Below, piece by piece: positions 8,400 through 16,004 of a DNA stretch of 64,000 nt (position 1 is its first letter; each line of letters begins with the position of its first letter). The notes below the pieces were generated by a model that was given only the letters and a program-made list of their open reading frames with translations, had not been told where the DNA came from and did not search any database. The DNA comes from Duganella aceris (GTDB lineage: Bacteria; Pseudomonadota; Gammaproteobacteria; Burkholderiales; Burkholderiaceae_D): the NCBI RefSeq assembly GCF_011090165.1, contig NZ_JAADJT010000021.1:1-64000 (forward strand), written 5' to 3'. Position numbers and translations under genes: made by a program.

Positions 8400-11300
8400 A
8401 TGGACACCAGCAGCGACGAGGCGATGCCGACGGGAGAGCGGGAATATTCCTTCGGTTCGTTCCGCTTTATTCCCACCAGGCAGTTGCTCCTGCACGAGCA
8501 GGCGCCGGTGCGCCTGGGCGGGCGGGCGCTGGATATCTTGACGGTGCTGGTCGAGCGGGCCGGCGAACTGGTGAGCAAGAAGGAGTTGATCGCTCAGGCC
8601 TGGCCCAACAGCGTGGTGGACGAGGGCAACGTCAAGGTGCACATCGCGGCGCTGCGCAGGGCGCTGGAGTCGCGCGCGCCGGGCAGCAGTCATATCGTCA
8701 CCGTGAGCGGGCGCGGTTATCGCTTTGTGGCGCCGGTGCTGGCCGATCACGGCGAGGCGGCGGGTGCGCCGGAGCCGCGTCCGCCGCTGCCGCCGCACAA
8801 TCTGCCGGCGCCGGCGACCCGGATGCTGGGGCGCGACGCTACACAGGCCATGCTGCTGCGTACGCTTGAGCGGCACCGGGTCGTCAGTATCGTCGGTCCG
8901 GGCGGGATCGGCAAGACCACGCTGGCGTTGTCGATCGCGGAGGTGTGGCATGCGCGGGACGGCATGGACATCTGTTTTGTCGATTTGAGTCCCTTGTCGG
9001 AGGGGAGCTTCGTCGCTGGCGCGTTGGCTGCCGCGCTTGGGCTGGGCATTCCCGCCGACGACGGCGGGCAGGCGTTGATCGCCGGTTTGCGCGGCCGGCG
9101 TCTGTTGTTGGTGCTTGACAGTTGCGAGCATGTGATCGAGAGCGTGGCCACGCTGGTGGCGGGCATCGTCAGCTGCGCGCCGGGCGTGGTGGTGCTGGCC
9201 ACCAGCCGCGAGCCGCTGCGCGCCAGCGGCGAGTCGGTGCACCGCCTCGCGCCGCTGGAATATCCGCCAGCGGAGGCGACGGCGGTCGCGGCCAGCACTG
9301 TTGCGGCCAGCGCAGCACGCTTAGCCAGCGCGGCCAGCGCAGCGCGCGCGGCAAGTGTAGCCAGCGCGGTAGGCGCGGCGCATGCGGCAAGCACAGCCGG
9401 GGAGGTAGGCGCGGCGCATGCGGCAAGCGTAGCCAGCGCGGTAGGCGCGGCGCGTACGGCAAGCGTAGCCAGCGCGGTAGGCCCGGCGCATGCGGCAAGC
9501 ACAGCCGGCGAGGTAGGCGCAGAGCGAGCGGCTAGCGCAGTCAGCGGGATAGGTGCAGCGCGTGCGGTAGGCGCTGCGGAGGCGGCAAGTGCGGCGCTCG
9601 CGGCAAGCGCAGTTATTGCGGCGGGCGCGGCGAGAGGGGCAGGCGCGGCGGGTATGGCGGGCGCGAAGGGCGTGGTGTCTGCGGTGGGCGCGGCGTCGGC
9701 GGTGTTGACGGCGCGGCAGGCGCTGGAATTTCCGGCGGTGCAGTTGTTCGTCGAGCGCGCGGCGGAGTGTCTGGCGGGCTATCAACTGTCCGACGCCGAC
9801 GCGCCGGCGGTGGCCGACATCTGCCGCCGGCTGGAGGGCGTGCCGCTGGCGATCGAGCTGGCGGCGATGCGGATCGATGCCTTCGGCGCGCGCGAGCTGG
9901 CGGTGCGCCTGGACGACCGCTTCCGCCTGCTCAAGCGCGGCCGGCGTGGTGCGCAGCCGCGCCACTCGACGTTGGCGGCGGCGCTCGATTGGAGCTACGA
10001 ATTCCTGCCGCCCGACGAGCGCGCGTTGCTGCGTCGCCTGTCGGTGTTCGCCGGCGCGTTCACGCTCGACGCCGCGATCGGGCTGGGCGCCGACGCTGCG
10101 GCGGACGGCGCGGCCGACACGCAGGCCGCCACCCGGGCAAATGCGCGGGCCGACACGCCGGCCGACACCCGGGCGAATACGCAGGCCGATACGCCGGCCG
10201 ACACGCCGGCCGACACCCGGGCGAATGCGCCGGCCGACACCCGGGCGAATGCGCCGGCCGATACACAGGCCGGCATCCGGGCAAATGCGCGGGCCTATAC
10301 GCAGGCCGACACTCCGGCCGACGCGTCGGCGATTATCGATGCGCTGGCGAACCTGGTCGCCAAGTCGATGCTGTCGGCCGACGTGGGCGGCGCGACCGTG
10401 ACCTATCGGCTGCTCGACACCACCAAGGCCTACGCGCTGGACAAGCTGGAACACTCGGGCGGCATGGACGTCGCGCGCCGCCGCCACGCGCATTGGCAGC
10501 AAGCCCGCTGCGAGCTCGCCTCGGCCGAGTGGGGCCGGCGCTGCGGCACCGATTGGCTGGCCGCCTACGCACGCGACCTCGACGATGTGCGCGCCGCGCT
10601 GACGTGGGCGTTCTCGCCGGCGGGCGACGCCGCGCTCGGCATCGCGCTGACGGTGGCGGCGATTCCGCTGTGGATGCAGCTGTCGCTGCTGGAAGAGTGC
10701 CGCCGCTGCATCCAGCGCGCGCTGTCCGGCGCATGCCCATCGGCCGGCGACGACATGAAGCTGCACGCGGCGCTGGGCGCGGCGGTGCTGTACGCCAGCG
10801 GCCCGGTGGAGGAAAGCAACGCCGCCTGGATGCGGGTGCTGGCGCTGGCCGACCGGCTGCACGACCGCGAGCACCAGCTGCGCGCGCTGTGGGGCATGGC
10901 GGTGTACCGCAGTTACGCCGGCGATCACCGCGCGGTGCTGGCATTGGCGGACCGCGTGCGCGCGGTCGCCGCCGGCAGCGATGCAGCCGGCAGCGACACA
11001 GCCGGCGTGCTGGCCAGCCTGGAGCGGCTGATCGCCACCGCCCACCACTACGGCGGCGAACAGGCGGCGGCGCGGGTCCGGCTGGACCGCATGCTGAGCC
11101 GCGATGCGGCGTCGGCGCCGGCGCGGCACGCGACCATGGCCGGCTTCCAGCTGGAACAGCGCAGCGCGGCGCTGGGCACGCTGGCCAACGTGCTGTGGCT
11201 GCAAGGCTATCCGGACCAGGCGGTGCGCACCATCTGCGCCGCGCTGGAGCAGGCGCGCGACGCAGGGCACGCGCCGTCGCTGTTGCACGTGCTGGCCCAC

Positions 11301-11963
11301 GCCGCCTTCCCGGTGATGCTGCAGGTCGGCGACCACGCGGCCGCCGGGCGGGTGCTGGACGAACTGTCCGGCCATCTGGCCACGCTGGCGTTGCCGTTGT
11401 GGGACGCGCTGCTGCGCTGCCTGCGCGCGGTGCTGCGGGTGCGGCGCGGCGACGCGTCCAGCCTGGCGCTGCTGCGCGAGGCGCTGGAGGAGCGGCGCGC
11501 CCACCATTTCCATCTGCGGATGAACAGCTATGCGGGCATCCTGGCGACCGCGCTCGGCACCCAGGGCCGGCGCGACGAGGGGCTGGCGCTGCTGGACGCG
11601 GCGCTGGCCTCCTGCGAAGCCGGCGAAGAACAGTGGTGCCACGCCGAACTGTTGCGCATCAAGGGCGAGCTGCTCGAACCGGCCGACGCCCACGCGGCGG
11701 AAAGCCTGTACCTGCGGGCGATGGAGGTGGCGTCGCGGCAAGGCGCGCTGGCGTGGCGGCTGCGCGCGGCGACCAGCCTGGCGCGGCTGCACTGCCGCCG
11801 CCACGCGCCGGACGCGGCGCGGCGCGTGCTGGCGCCGGTGCTGGACCAGTTCAGCGAGGGGCTGGCCACGCTCGATGTGCGCCAGGCCAGGGAGGTGCTG
11901 GACGCGGCGTCGCCGGCGCGCGGCCCGGCCTTGCTCGGCTTAACCAGAATTAACTTGGATTAA
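8400..11963 (+). CDS. Winged-helix DNA-binding protein with NTPase and TPR-like regions
   Basis: An 1187-residue one-component regulator. Residues about 15-110 form an OmpR/PhoB-type winged helix (Trans_reg_C; GGRALDILTVLVERAGELVSK, ending SGRGYRFVAPV). Next is an NB-ARC/STAND-like ATPase with Walker A GPGGIGKTT (166-174), Walker B LLLVLD (235-240), sensor ATSREPLR (about 264), and the GVPLAIELAA motif (about 480). The C-terminal 500 residues are helical, Ala/Leu-rich and TPR-like. Two low-complexity tracts interrupt the ATPase/arm region: 12-residue repeats at about 317-388 and 4-residue repeats at about 572-642. Related proteins are ATP-gated transcription activators; the ligand is unknown. 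There are no membrane segments. It is transcribed alone and converges on the reductase gene, whose promoter carries a phased TTAACC site. Confidence 0.85.
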   Translation: MDTSSDEAMPTGEREYSFGSFRFIPTRQLLLHEQAPVRLGGRALDILTVLVERAGELVSKKELIAQAWPNSVVDEGNVKVHIAALRRALESRAPGSSHIVTVSGRGYRFVAPVLADHGEAAGAPEPRPPLPPHNLPAPATRMLGRDATQAMLLRTLERHRVVSIVGPGGIGKTTLALSIAEVWHARDGMDICFVDLSPLSEGSFVAGALAAALGLGIPADDGGQALIAGLRGRRLLLVLDSCEHVIESVATLVAGIVSCAPGVVVLATSREPLRASGESVHRLAPLEYPPAEATAVAASTVAASAARLASAASAARAASVASAVGAAHAASTAGEVGAAHAASVASAVGAARTASVASAVGPAHAASTAGEVGAERAASAVSGIGAARAVGAAEAASAALAASAVIAAGAARGAGAAGMAGAKGVVSAVGAASAVLTARQALEFPAVQLFVERAAECLAGYQLSDADAPAVADICRRLEGVPLAIELAAMRIDAFGARELAVRLDDRFRLLKRGRRGAQPRHSTLAAALDWSYEFLPPDERALLRRLSVFAGAFTLDAAIGLGADAAADGAADTQAATRANARADTPADTRANTQADTPADTPADTRANAPADTRANAPADTQAGIRANARAYTQADTPADASAIIDALANLVAKSMLSADVGGATVTYRLLDTTKAYALDKLEHSGGMDVARRRHAHWQQARCELASAEWGRRCGTDWLAAYARDLDDVRAALTWAFSPAGDAALGIALTVAAIPLWMQLSLLEECRRCIQRALSGACPSAGDDMKLHAALGAAVLYASGPVEESNAAWMRVLALADRLHDREHQLRALWGMAVYRSYAGDHRAVLALADRVRAVAAGSDAAGSDTAGVLASLERLIATAHHYGGEQAAARVRLDRMLSRDAASAPARHATMAGFQLEQRSAALGTLANVLWLQGYPDQAVRTICAALEQARDAGHAPSLLHVLAHAAFPVMLQVGDHAAAGRVLDELSGHLATLALPLWDALLRCLRAVLRVRRGDASSLALLREALEERRAHHFHLRMNSYAGILATALGTQGRRDEGLALLDAALASCEAGEEQWCHAELLRIKGELLEPADAHAAESLYLRAMEVASRQGALAWRLRAATSLARLHCRRHAPDAARRVLAPVLDQFSEGLATLDVRQAREVLDAASPARGPALLGLTRINLD
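9348..9563 (+). repeat. In-frame 36-bp tandem repeat, six units, coding Ala-rich 12-mers
   Basis: Six consecutive 36-bp units encode variants of AASVASAVGAAH and AASTAGEVGAAH. The two unit types alternate, so the DNA keeps long near-identical stretches (for example GCGGCAAGCACAGCCGG at two places). It lies inside the ATPase region of the winged-helix protein, between Walker B/sensor and the GVPLAIEL motif, where relatives normally have a short loop. Ala-rich sequence with less strict periodicity flanks it on both sides, about 9280-9720. Confidence 0.8.
10113..10325 (+). repeat. In-frame 12-bp-period repeat coding ADTP/ADTR/ANAP tetrapeptides
   Basis: About 71 codons read as four-residue units of the form ADTP, ADTR, ANAP, ADTQ. 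A 24-bp DNA unit beginning GCCGACACCCGGGCGAAT recurs three times with few changes. It is a second low-complexity insertion in the same protein, between the ATPase and the TPR-like half, with a composition (Asp/Thr/Pro) unlike the first tract. Confidence 0.75.
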
Positions 11964-11965
11964 CT
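11940..11965 (+). promoter_or_regulatory. Three phased TTAAC half-sites overlapping the regulator gene's stop codon
   Basis: TTAACC at 11940, TTAACT at 11950 and TTAACT at 11960 lie exactly 10 bp apart. They span the last codons and the TAA stop (11961-11963) of the winged-helix regulator gene, upstream of its terminator. No plus-strand gene follows for 3 kb, so if it is a binding site it is more likely to act in feedback, roadblock or looping with the matching site at 13231-13246 than as a plain promoter operator. Confidence 0.4.
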
Positions 11966-12023
11966 AACTGCCATGATGGCTGTTATGTCAATATTGGTCG
12001 TTACCTGAACGTAACGGCTTTTG

Positions 12024-12060
12024 GCCGGGCCCCGCTTCCCACGGGACCCGGCTTTTTTTT
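12024..12060 (+). terminator. Rho-independent terminator after the winged-helix regulator gene
   Basis: An 11-bp stem (GCCGGGCCCCG at 12024-12034 with CGGGACCCGGC at 12042-12052, one C/A mismatch) and a 7-base loop are followed by eight T. It is oriented for the plus strand and ends 14 bases before the convergent reductase gene's stop. Confidence 0.9.
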
Positions 12061-12074
12061 AACGCGCCACGCGG

Positions 12075-13169
12075 TCACAGCGCCGGATAGTCGGTATAGC
12101 CTTCCGCGCCGCCGCCGTAGAAGGTGGCCGCTTGCGGTTGCGCCAGCGGCATATTGCGGCGCAGGCGCTCCACCAGGTCCGGGTTGGCGATGAAGGGACG
12201 GCCGAAGGCCACCATGTCGGCGTGGCCCGAGGCGGCCGCTTCGATCGCCATGTCGCGGTCGTAGCTGTTGTTGGCGATGTAGCGGCCGCCGAACTTCGCG
12301 TGCAGGCGCTTGAAGTTGAAATCGGCGGCGCCGTTGTCGCCCCGGGTCTGGCCTTCGACGCAGTGCAGATAGGCCAGGCCCAGCTTGCCCAGCTGCTCGG
12401 CCAGGTAAAAGTAGGTGCCCTGCGGATCGCTGTCGAGCGGCGTGTCGCCGACCGCGCGGGTGATCGGCGACAGCCGCACGCCGACGCGGTCGGCGCCCCA
12501 GACCTCGGCCACCGCGCTCACCACCTCGATCGGGAAGCGGGTGCGGTTTTCGACCGGGCCGCCGTAGCGGTCGGTGCGCTGGTTGGTGCTGTCCCGGATG
12601 AACTGTTCCAGCAGATAGCAGTTGGCGGCATGGATCTCGACCCCGTCGAAGCCGGCTTCTTGCGCGCAGCGCGCGGCGTGGCGGTAGTCGTCCAGGATGC
12701 GCGGGATCTCGTCGGTCTCCAGCGCGCGCGGCGGCGACGGGCGCTCGACGGTCTGGCTTTCCAGGAACACTTGCTCGCCGGCCTGGATCGCGGACGGGGC
12801 CACCGGCGCGGCGCCGTTTTCCTGCAGCGAGACGTGTGACATGCGGCCCACGTGCCACAGCTGGCAGACGATCTTGCCGCCGGCCTGGTGCACGGCGTCG
12901 GTGATCAGCCGCCACGCGGCGACCTGGGCCGGCGTGTAGATGCCGGGCGTGAAGGCGTAGCCGCGCCCTTCGCGGGAAATATTGGTGGCTTCGCTGATGA
13001 TCAGGCCGGCCGAGGCGCGCTGGCGGTAGTACTCGACCGCCAGCGGCGAGTGCACGCCGTCCATGTCGGCGCGCGAACGCGTCAGCGGCGCCATGGCGAT
13101 GCCGTTGGCGACGTCGATGGCGCCGATCTTGAGCGGGGAAAACAGATTGGGTAGGGTGTTGGTCGACAT
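12075..13169 (-). CDS. nemA: Old yellow enzyme family alkene reductase (NemA-like)
   Basis: A 364-residue FMN-dependent TIM-barrel ene-reductase. It has the family start LFSPLKIG, the FMN-contact block MAPLTRSRAD, GRMSHVSLQ, the substrate-anchoring pair His/Asn in EIHAANCYLLEQF, NQRTDRYGG, and the C-terminal phosphate-binding segment MVAFGRPFIANPDL. Relatives reduce N-ethylmaleimide, nitrate esters, quinones and other electrophiles with NAD(P)H, and act in detoxification in the cytosol. ATG at 13169 has AGGAG nine bases upstream. Two TTAACC half-sites lie 62-77 bp upstream, a likely operator. The classical nemR repressor is not adjacent; the convergent winged-helix regulator is a candidate controller (inference). 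Confidence 0.9.
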   Translation of the reverse strand: MSTNTLPNLFSPLKIGAIDVANGIAMAPLTRSRADMDGVHSPLAVEYYRQRASAGLIISEATNISREGRGYAFTPGIYTPAQVAAWRLITDAVHQAGGKIVCQLWHVGRMSHVSLQENGAAPVAPSAIQAGEQVFLESQTVERPSPPRALETDEIPRILDDYRHAARCAQEAGFDGVEIHAANCYLLEQFIRDSTNQRTDRYGGPVENRTRFPIEVVSAVAEVWGADRVGVRLSPITRAVGDTPLDSDPQGTYFYLAEQLGKLGLAYLHCVEGQTRGDNGAADFNFKRLHAKFGGRYIANNSYDRDMAIEAAASGHADMVAFGRPFIANPDLVERLRRNMPLAQPQAATFYGGGAEGYTDYPAL

Positions 13170-13230
13170 GAACGTCAGCTCCTGCTTGGGTGGGGATGAG
13201 TGCAGCGTAGCAGTTCACGACCGTGGCGTT

Positions 13231-13246
13231 GGTTAATCTTGGTTAA
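13231..13246 (-). promoter_or_regulatory. Phased TTAACC direct repeat upstream of the NemA-like reductase gene
   Basis: On the minus strand TTAACC occurs twice with an exact 10-bp period (13246-13241 and 13236-13231), with AAGA between. It ends 62 bp upstream of the reductase start codon, a position suited to activation at or just upstream of a -35 element. It matches the 4092-4107 site except for one spacer base. Confidence 0.5.
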
Positions 13247-13269
13247 TTCCCGCCGTGCGCCGATTTACC

Positions 13270-14052
13270 TCAGGGCACTTGCACCAGGTGCTTGCGCGCC
13301 ATCCTGCCGAGTTCGCCGCGTTCCAGCATTTCCGTGAACAGCTGGTTGTAGCGCCGCTGCGCCGGCTGGTGGCGCGGCTGGCGCGGGAAGGCGAGGTAGC
13401 CGTCCTGCACCGACAGCGCCGGGCCCTGTTCGGCCACCCGGCCGACGATGTTGAGCTGGGCCAGCACCGGTTGCAGGTTGCGCTCGTTCGCCGCCAGCAG
13501 CGCGACCCTGCCCAGCAGCAGCATGCGCGCGCCGTTCTCCAGCCTGGGCACTTCGCTGAGTTGCAGGCCGGACCGCGCCTGGTCGAAGTTTTCGCCGTAG
13601 TGCCAGCCACGCACGGCGGCGATCGGGACCTGCTTCAGCGCGCCATAGTCGCCGGCCCAGACGGCGGCGCCGGCGCCGGCGCGGGCGAAGAACACCATGC
13701 GGTCGCGGTAGAACGGGTGGTCGAGGAAGGCGAAGCGCGCCGCGCGTTCGGGGGATTTATAGGCGCCGACCAGGATGTCGGCCTGGCCCTGCGCCACCAT
13801 GGCCTGGGCGCGCGGCCATGGGTAGAGCTGGAAGCGCACCGTGTCGCCGGCGCGGGCGGCCAGCGCGCGCACGATGTCGACGCCCAGCCCGGTCCATTCA
13901 CCGTTGGGCGCCTGCTCGAACACGCGGCTGAACGCGGCGCCGACCACCAGCCGTTCCGCCGCGACGGCGGCGCAGGCGGGGACGGCCAGCAACAGCGCGG
14001 CCAGCGCGCGGACCGCCGAGGAACGGGCGGCGGCGCGGACGGGGGACTTCAT
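13270..14052 (-). CDS. Periplasmic solute-binding protein (family 3-like), orphan
   Basis: A 260-residue secreted binding protein. The signal peptide ends near residue 32 (AVAA before ERLVV). The mature part has the family-3 pattern: GEWTGLGVDIVRALAARAG, YPWPRAQAMVAQGQADILVGAYKS, then a second lobe with VAAVRGWHYGENFD. No permease or ATPase gene is nearby, so it may feed a remote ABC system or act as a sensory ligand-binding protein. It is last in a run of three minus genes (response regulator, 61-residue protein, this gene) with 29 bp to the gene before, so co-transcription is likely. The ligand is unknown; the local sequence gives no amino-acid specificity. Confidence 0.82.
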   Translation of the reverse strand: MKSPVRAAARSSAVRALAALLLAVPACAAVAAERLVVGAAFSRVFEQAPNGEWTGLGVDIVRALAARAGDTVRFQLYPWPRAQAMVAQGQADILVGAYKSPERAARFAFLDHPFYRDRMVFFARAGAGAAVWAGDYGALKQVPIAAVRGWHYGENFDQARSGLQLSEVPRLENGARMLLLGRVALLAANERNLQPVLAQLNIVGRVAEQGPALSVQDGYLAFPRQPRHQPAQRRYNQLFTEMLERGELGRMARKHLVQVP

Positions 14053-14081
14053 CGGGCGGGCGGCCGGAGCGCGGCGCCGGT

Positions 14082-14267
14082 TCAGCGCACGTCCGCCGCG
14101 CGGCGCCGCTCCGGTTCGTTGAGCACGCGGGCGATGACCGGCAGCGGCACGCCGGCGTCCTCCATGAACACGGCGGCGGCCTCGCGGCCGTCGGTGTCCT
14201 GCATGACGATGCCGGCATTGACGGCGATGGCTTTGCTGCGGTCGGGACGTGAACGACGTTCGATCAT
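14082..14267 (-). CDS. 61-residue protein of unknown function
   Basis: A short gene supported mainly by its excellent ribosome-binding site: AGGAGG ends about six bases before the ATG at 14267. The protein is Arg-rich at both ends (MIERRSRPDRSK and EPERRRAADVR) with a middle that could fold as two helices and a turn (REAAAVFMEDAGVPLPVIARVL), reminiscent of a minimal helix-turn-helix. No family was recognised with confidence. It lies between the orphan response regulator and the solute-binding protein and could be co-transcribed with both. A role as a small regulator is only a guess. Confidence 0.65.
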   Translation of the reverse strand: MIERRSRPDRSKAIAVNAGIVMQDTDGREAAAVFMEDAGVPLPVIARVLNEPERRRAADVR

Positions 14268-14330
14268 GATATGGCCTCCTGTCTCAGGACAGTATCACAA
14301 AAGAAATTCCCCTGCCTTTGGTTTGCGGAT

Positions 14331-14747
14331 TTACGCCGCCTGCTGATGCTCGTGCATCGCGGCGCGCTCCGCCAGGCCCTTGGCCAGCGCCTGCAGGATG
14401 CTGTCCAGGCTGGCCGGCTTGACCAGATGGCCGTCGAAACCGGTGTCGCGCACGCGCTGGCGGGTGACGGCGTCGCCCCAGGCGGTGAAGGCGATCAGCG
14501 CCACATGGTCGAAGTCGGGCAGCGCGCGCAGCGCGCCGGCGACCTGGTAGCCGTCCATGCCGGGCATGCCGAGGTCGAGCAGGATGGCGTCCGGCTCGAA
14601 GGTGCGCGCCTTGTCCAGTCCCGGCAGGCCGGAATAGGCGACGGTGGCGTCATAGCCATGTAGTTTCAGCAATTCAACCGTGAGGTCGGCCGCTTCTTGG
14701 TTGTCGTCGATGACGAGCACGCGTTTGGAGGTGTTGGTCTGGTCCAT
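14331..14747 (-). CDS. Orphan single-domain response regulator
   Basis: A 138-residue stand-alone receiver: DD at residues 14-15, phospho-acceptor D58 in ILLDLGMP, and Lys110 in HLVKPA, with a short Ala/His-rich tail. It is closely similar to the kinase-linked regulator at 2393-2779 (same spacing, shared segments such as DAADLT/EAADLT, ELLKLHG/ELLELHG and GFD). No kinase gene is adjacent. It may take phosphate from the GAF kinase or from a remote kinase. It is divergent from msrA. Confidence 0.88.
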   Translation of the reverse strand: MDQTNTSKRVLVIDDNQEAADLTVELLKLHGYDATVAYSGLPGLDKARTFEPDAILLDLGMPGMDGYQVAGALRALPDFDHVALIAFTAWGDAVTRQRVRDTGFDGHLVKPASLDSILQALAKGLAERAAMHEHQQAA

Positions 14748-14943
14748 GATAGGGAACGGAAAAAGGGGCGTTCGGCTGGGTCCAGGCCGGGGAATGGGGG
14801 GCGCGGCGGTTGAGGGGGCGCGCAGGGAAGGCGGAGTAAATGCTTTCCTGAAGTAAATTATAGTGTAATTTTCGCGGATTGCTTGAAGAATTGCGTATCG
14901 AACGCCAAATGAGAGACCTATCTAGCATGAAGGACAACGAAAA

Positions 14944-15447
14944 ATGACGACTACGACTGAAAAGGCCATCCTGGCCGGCGGCTGTTTCTGGGGCGTGCAG
15001 GATCTGTTGCGCAAATATCCGGGCGTGCTGGCGACGCGCGTCGGCTACAGCGGCGGCGACGTGGCCAACGCCACCTACCGCAACCACGGCACGCACGCCG
15101 AGGCGATCGAGATCATTTTCGATCCGGCGCTGATCAGCTACCGCAAGATCCTGGAATTCTTCTTTCAGATCCACGATCCGAGCACCCGCAACCGCCAGGG
15201 CAACGATACCGGCACAAGTTATCGTTCGGCAATTTACTATACTTCGGAGCAACAGAAGGCGGCCGCCGAAGACACCATCGCCGACGTCGACGCCTCCGGC
15301 CTGTGGCCGGGCAAAGTGGTGACCGAGGTGGCCCCGGCCGGCCCGTTCTGGGAGGCCGAACCGGAGCACCAGGACTATCTGGAGCGCCTGCCGAACGGCT
15401 ACACCTGCCATTTCATCCGTCCGGACTGGCAGCTGCCGAAACGCTGA
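14944..15447 (+). CDS. msrA: Peptide-methionine (S)-S-oxide reductase MsrA
   Basis: A 167-residue enzyme that reduces methionine-S-sulfoxide in proteins using thioredoxin. The catalytic motif GCFWG places the nucleophile at Cys14. Other family blocks are TRVGYSGG, YRNHGTHAEAIEI, FFQIHDPST, and GNDTGTSYRSAIYY. The length matches short bacterial MsrA. The only Cys besides Cys14 is in the C-terminal segment YTCHF, which could act in resolving. It has its own transcription unit, divergent from the orphan response regulator. It fits with the other oxidative-stress genes in the window. Confidence 0.95.
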   Translation: MTTTTEKAILAGGCFWGVQDLLRKYPGVLATRVGYSGGDVANATYRNHGTHAEAIEIIFDPALISYRKILEFFFQIHDPSTRNRQGNDTGTSYRSAIYYTSEQQKAAAEDTIADVDASGLWPGKVVTEVAPAGPFWEAEPEHQDYLERLPNGYTCHFIRPDWQLPKR

Positions 15448-15575
15448 GCCGCGCTTTGCGTTAAATAAAACCTTTCGTAAACAGTCACTTATCACGCGGA
15501 AGGTATTCGGAAGGCAAATTTCCGGCCCGGCGGCTAAAGTTCGACGCATGTTTTGTTCTTACTTTAGGGAATATC

Positions 15576-15977
15576 ATGAGTCAGTTATTTGCCGCCGTTT
15601 ATGAAGTCACCAGCGCCGCCGCCGGCCGTCCATCCTTGCGCCTGAACCTGATCGTCAACGGCGATAACGACAGCGTGGTCGGCACCGCGCTGCTGGAAAC
15701 CTACACCGGCGACATCAGCGAAATCGCGGTGCGCGGCCACTGCATGGAGATCGAGGGCGAGCAGCCGCTGAAGGCGATCGTGCTGGCCGGCACGGCGCCG
15801 ACGTTCGGCCTGCTGAACGACGATCCCAGCGCCTTCCAGTTGCTGATGGTGCTGCCGACGGCGTGGAAGGACGGCCAGGCGTGCTACAAGATGAGCTTTG
15901 GCAAACTGTATCCGCGCTGCGTCGAAGTGCGCGACGGCGTCGCCCGCGCGGTGTTGCCGGAGTACACTAGCGACTGA
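15576..15977 (+). CDS. Conserved small protein, possibly DUF1842-like
   Basis: A 133-residue acidic protein with alternating beta-type segments (LRLNLIVNGDNDSVVGTALLETYTGD, then ISEIAVRGHCME, then AFQLLMVLPTAWKDGQACYKMSFG). There is no signal peptide. The pattern of a strand with LxLxLxVN, a VxGxA turn and a final W-DGxA strand recalls the small DUF1842 family of betaproteobacteria, but the match is from memory and weak. The start ATG at 15576 has only a weak AGGG about 10 bases upstream. The next gene starts 27 bp later on the same strand, so they may form one unit. The function is unknown. Confidence 0.65.
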   Translation: MSQLFAAVYEVTSAAAGRPSLRLNLIVNGDNDSVVGTALLETYTGDISEIAVRGHCMEIEGEQPLKAIVLAGTAPTFGLLNDDPSAFQLLMVLPTAWKDGQACYKMSFGKLYPRCVEVRDGVARAVLPEYTSD

Positions 15978-16004
15978 CACCCGCGCACAGTGAAAAGGAC
16001 AGCG

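Noticed and set aside
9321..11804. 827-codon minus-strand frame opposite the winged-helix regulator
   Set aside because: The Arg/Gln-rich translation has no family features and the opposite strand carries clear winged-helix and Walker motifs.
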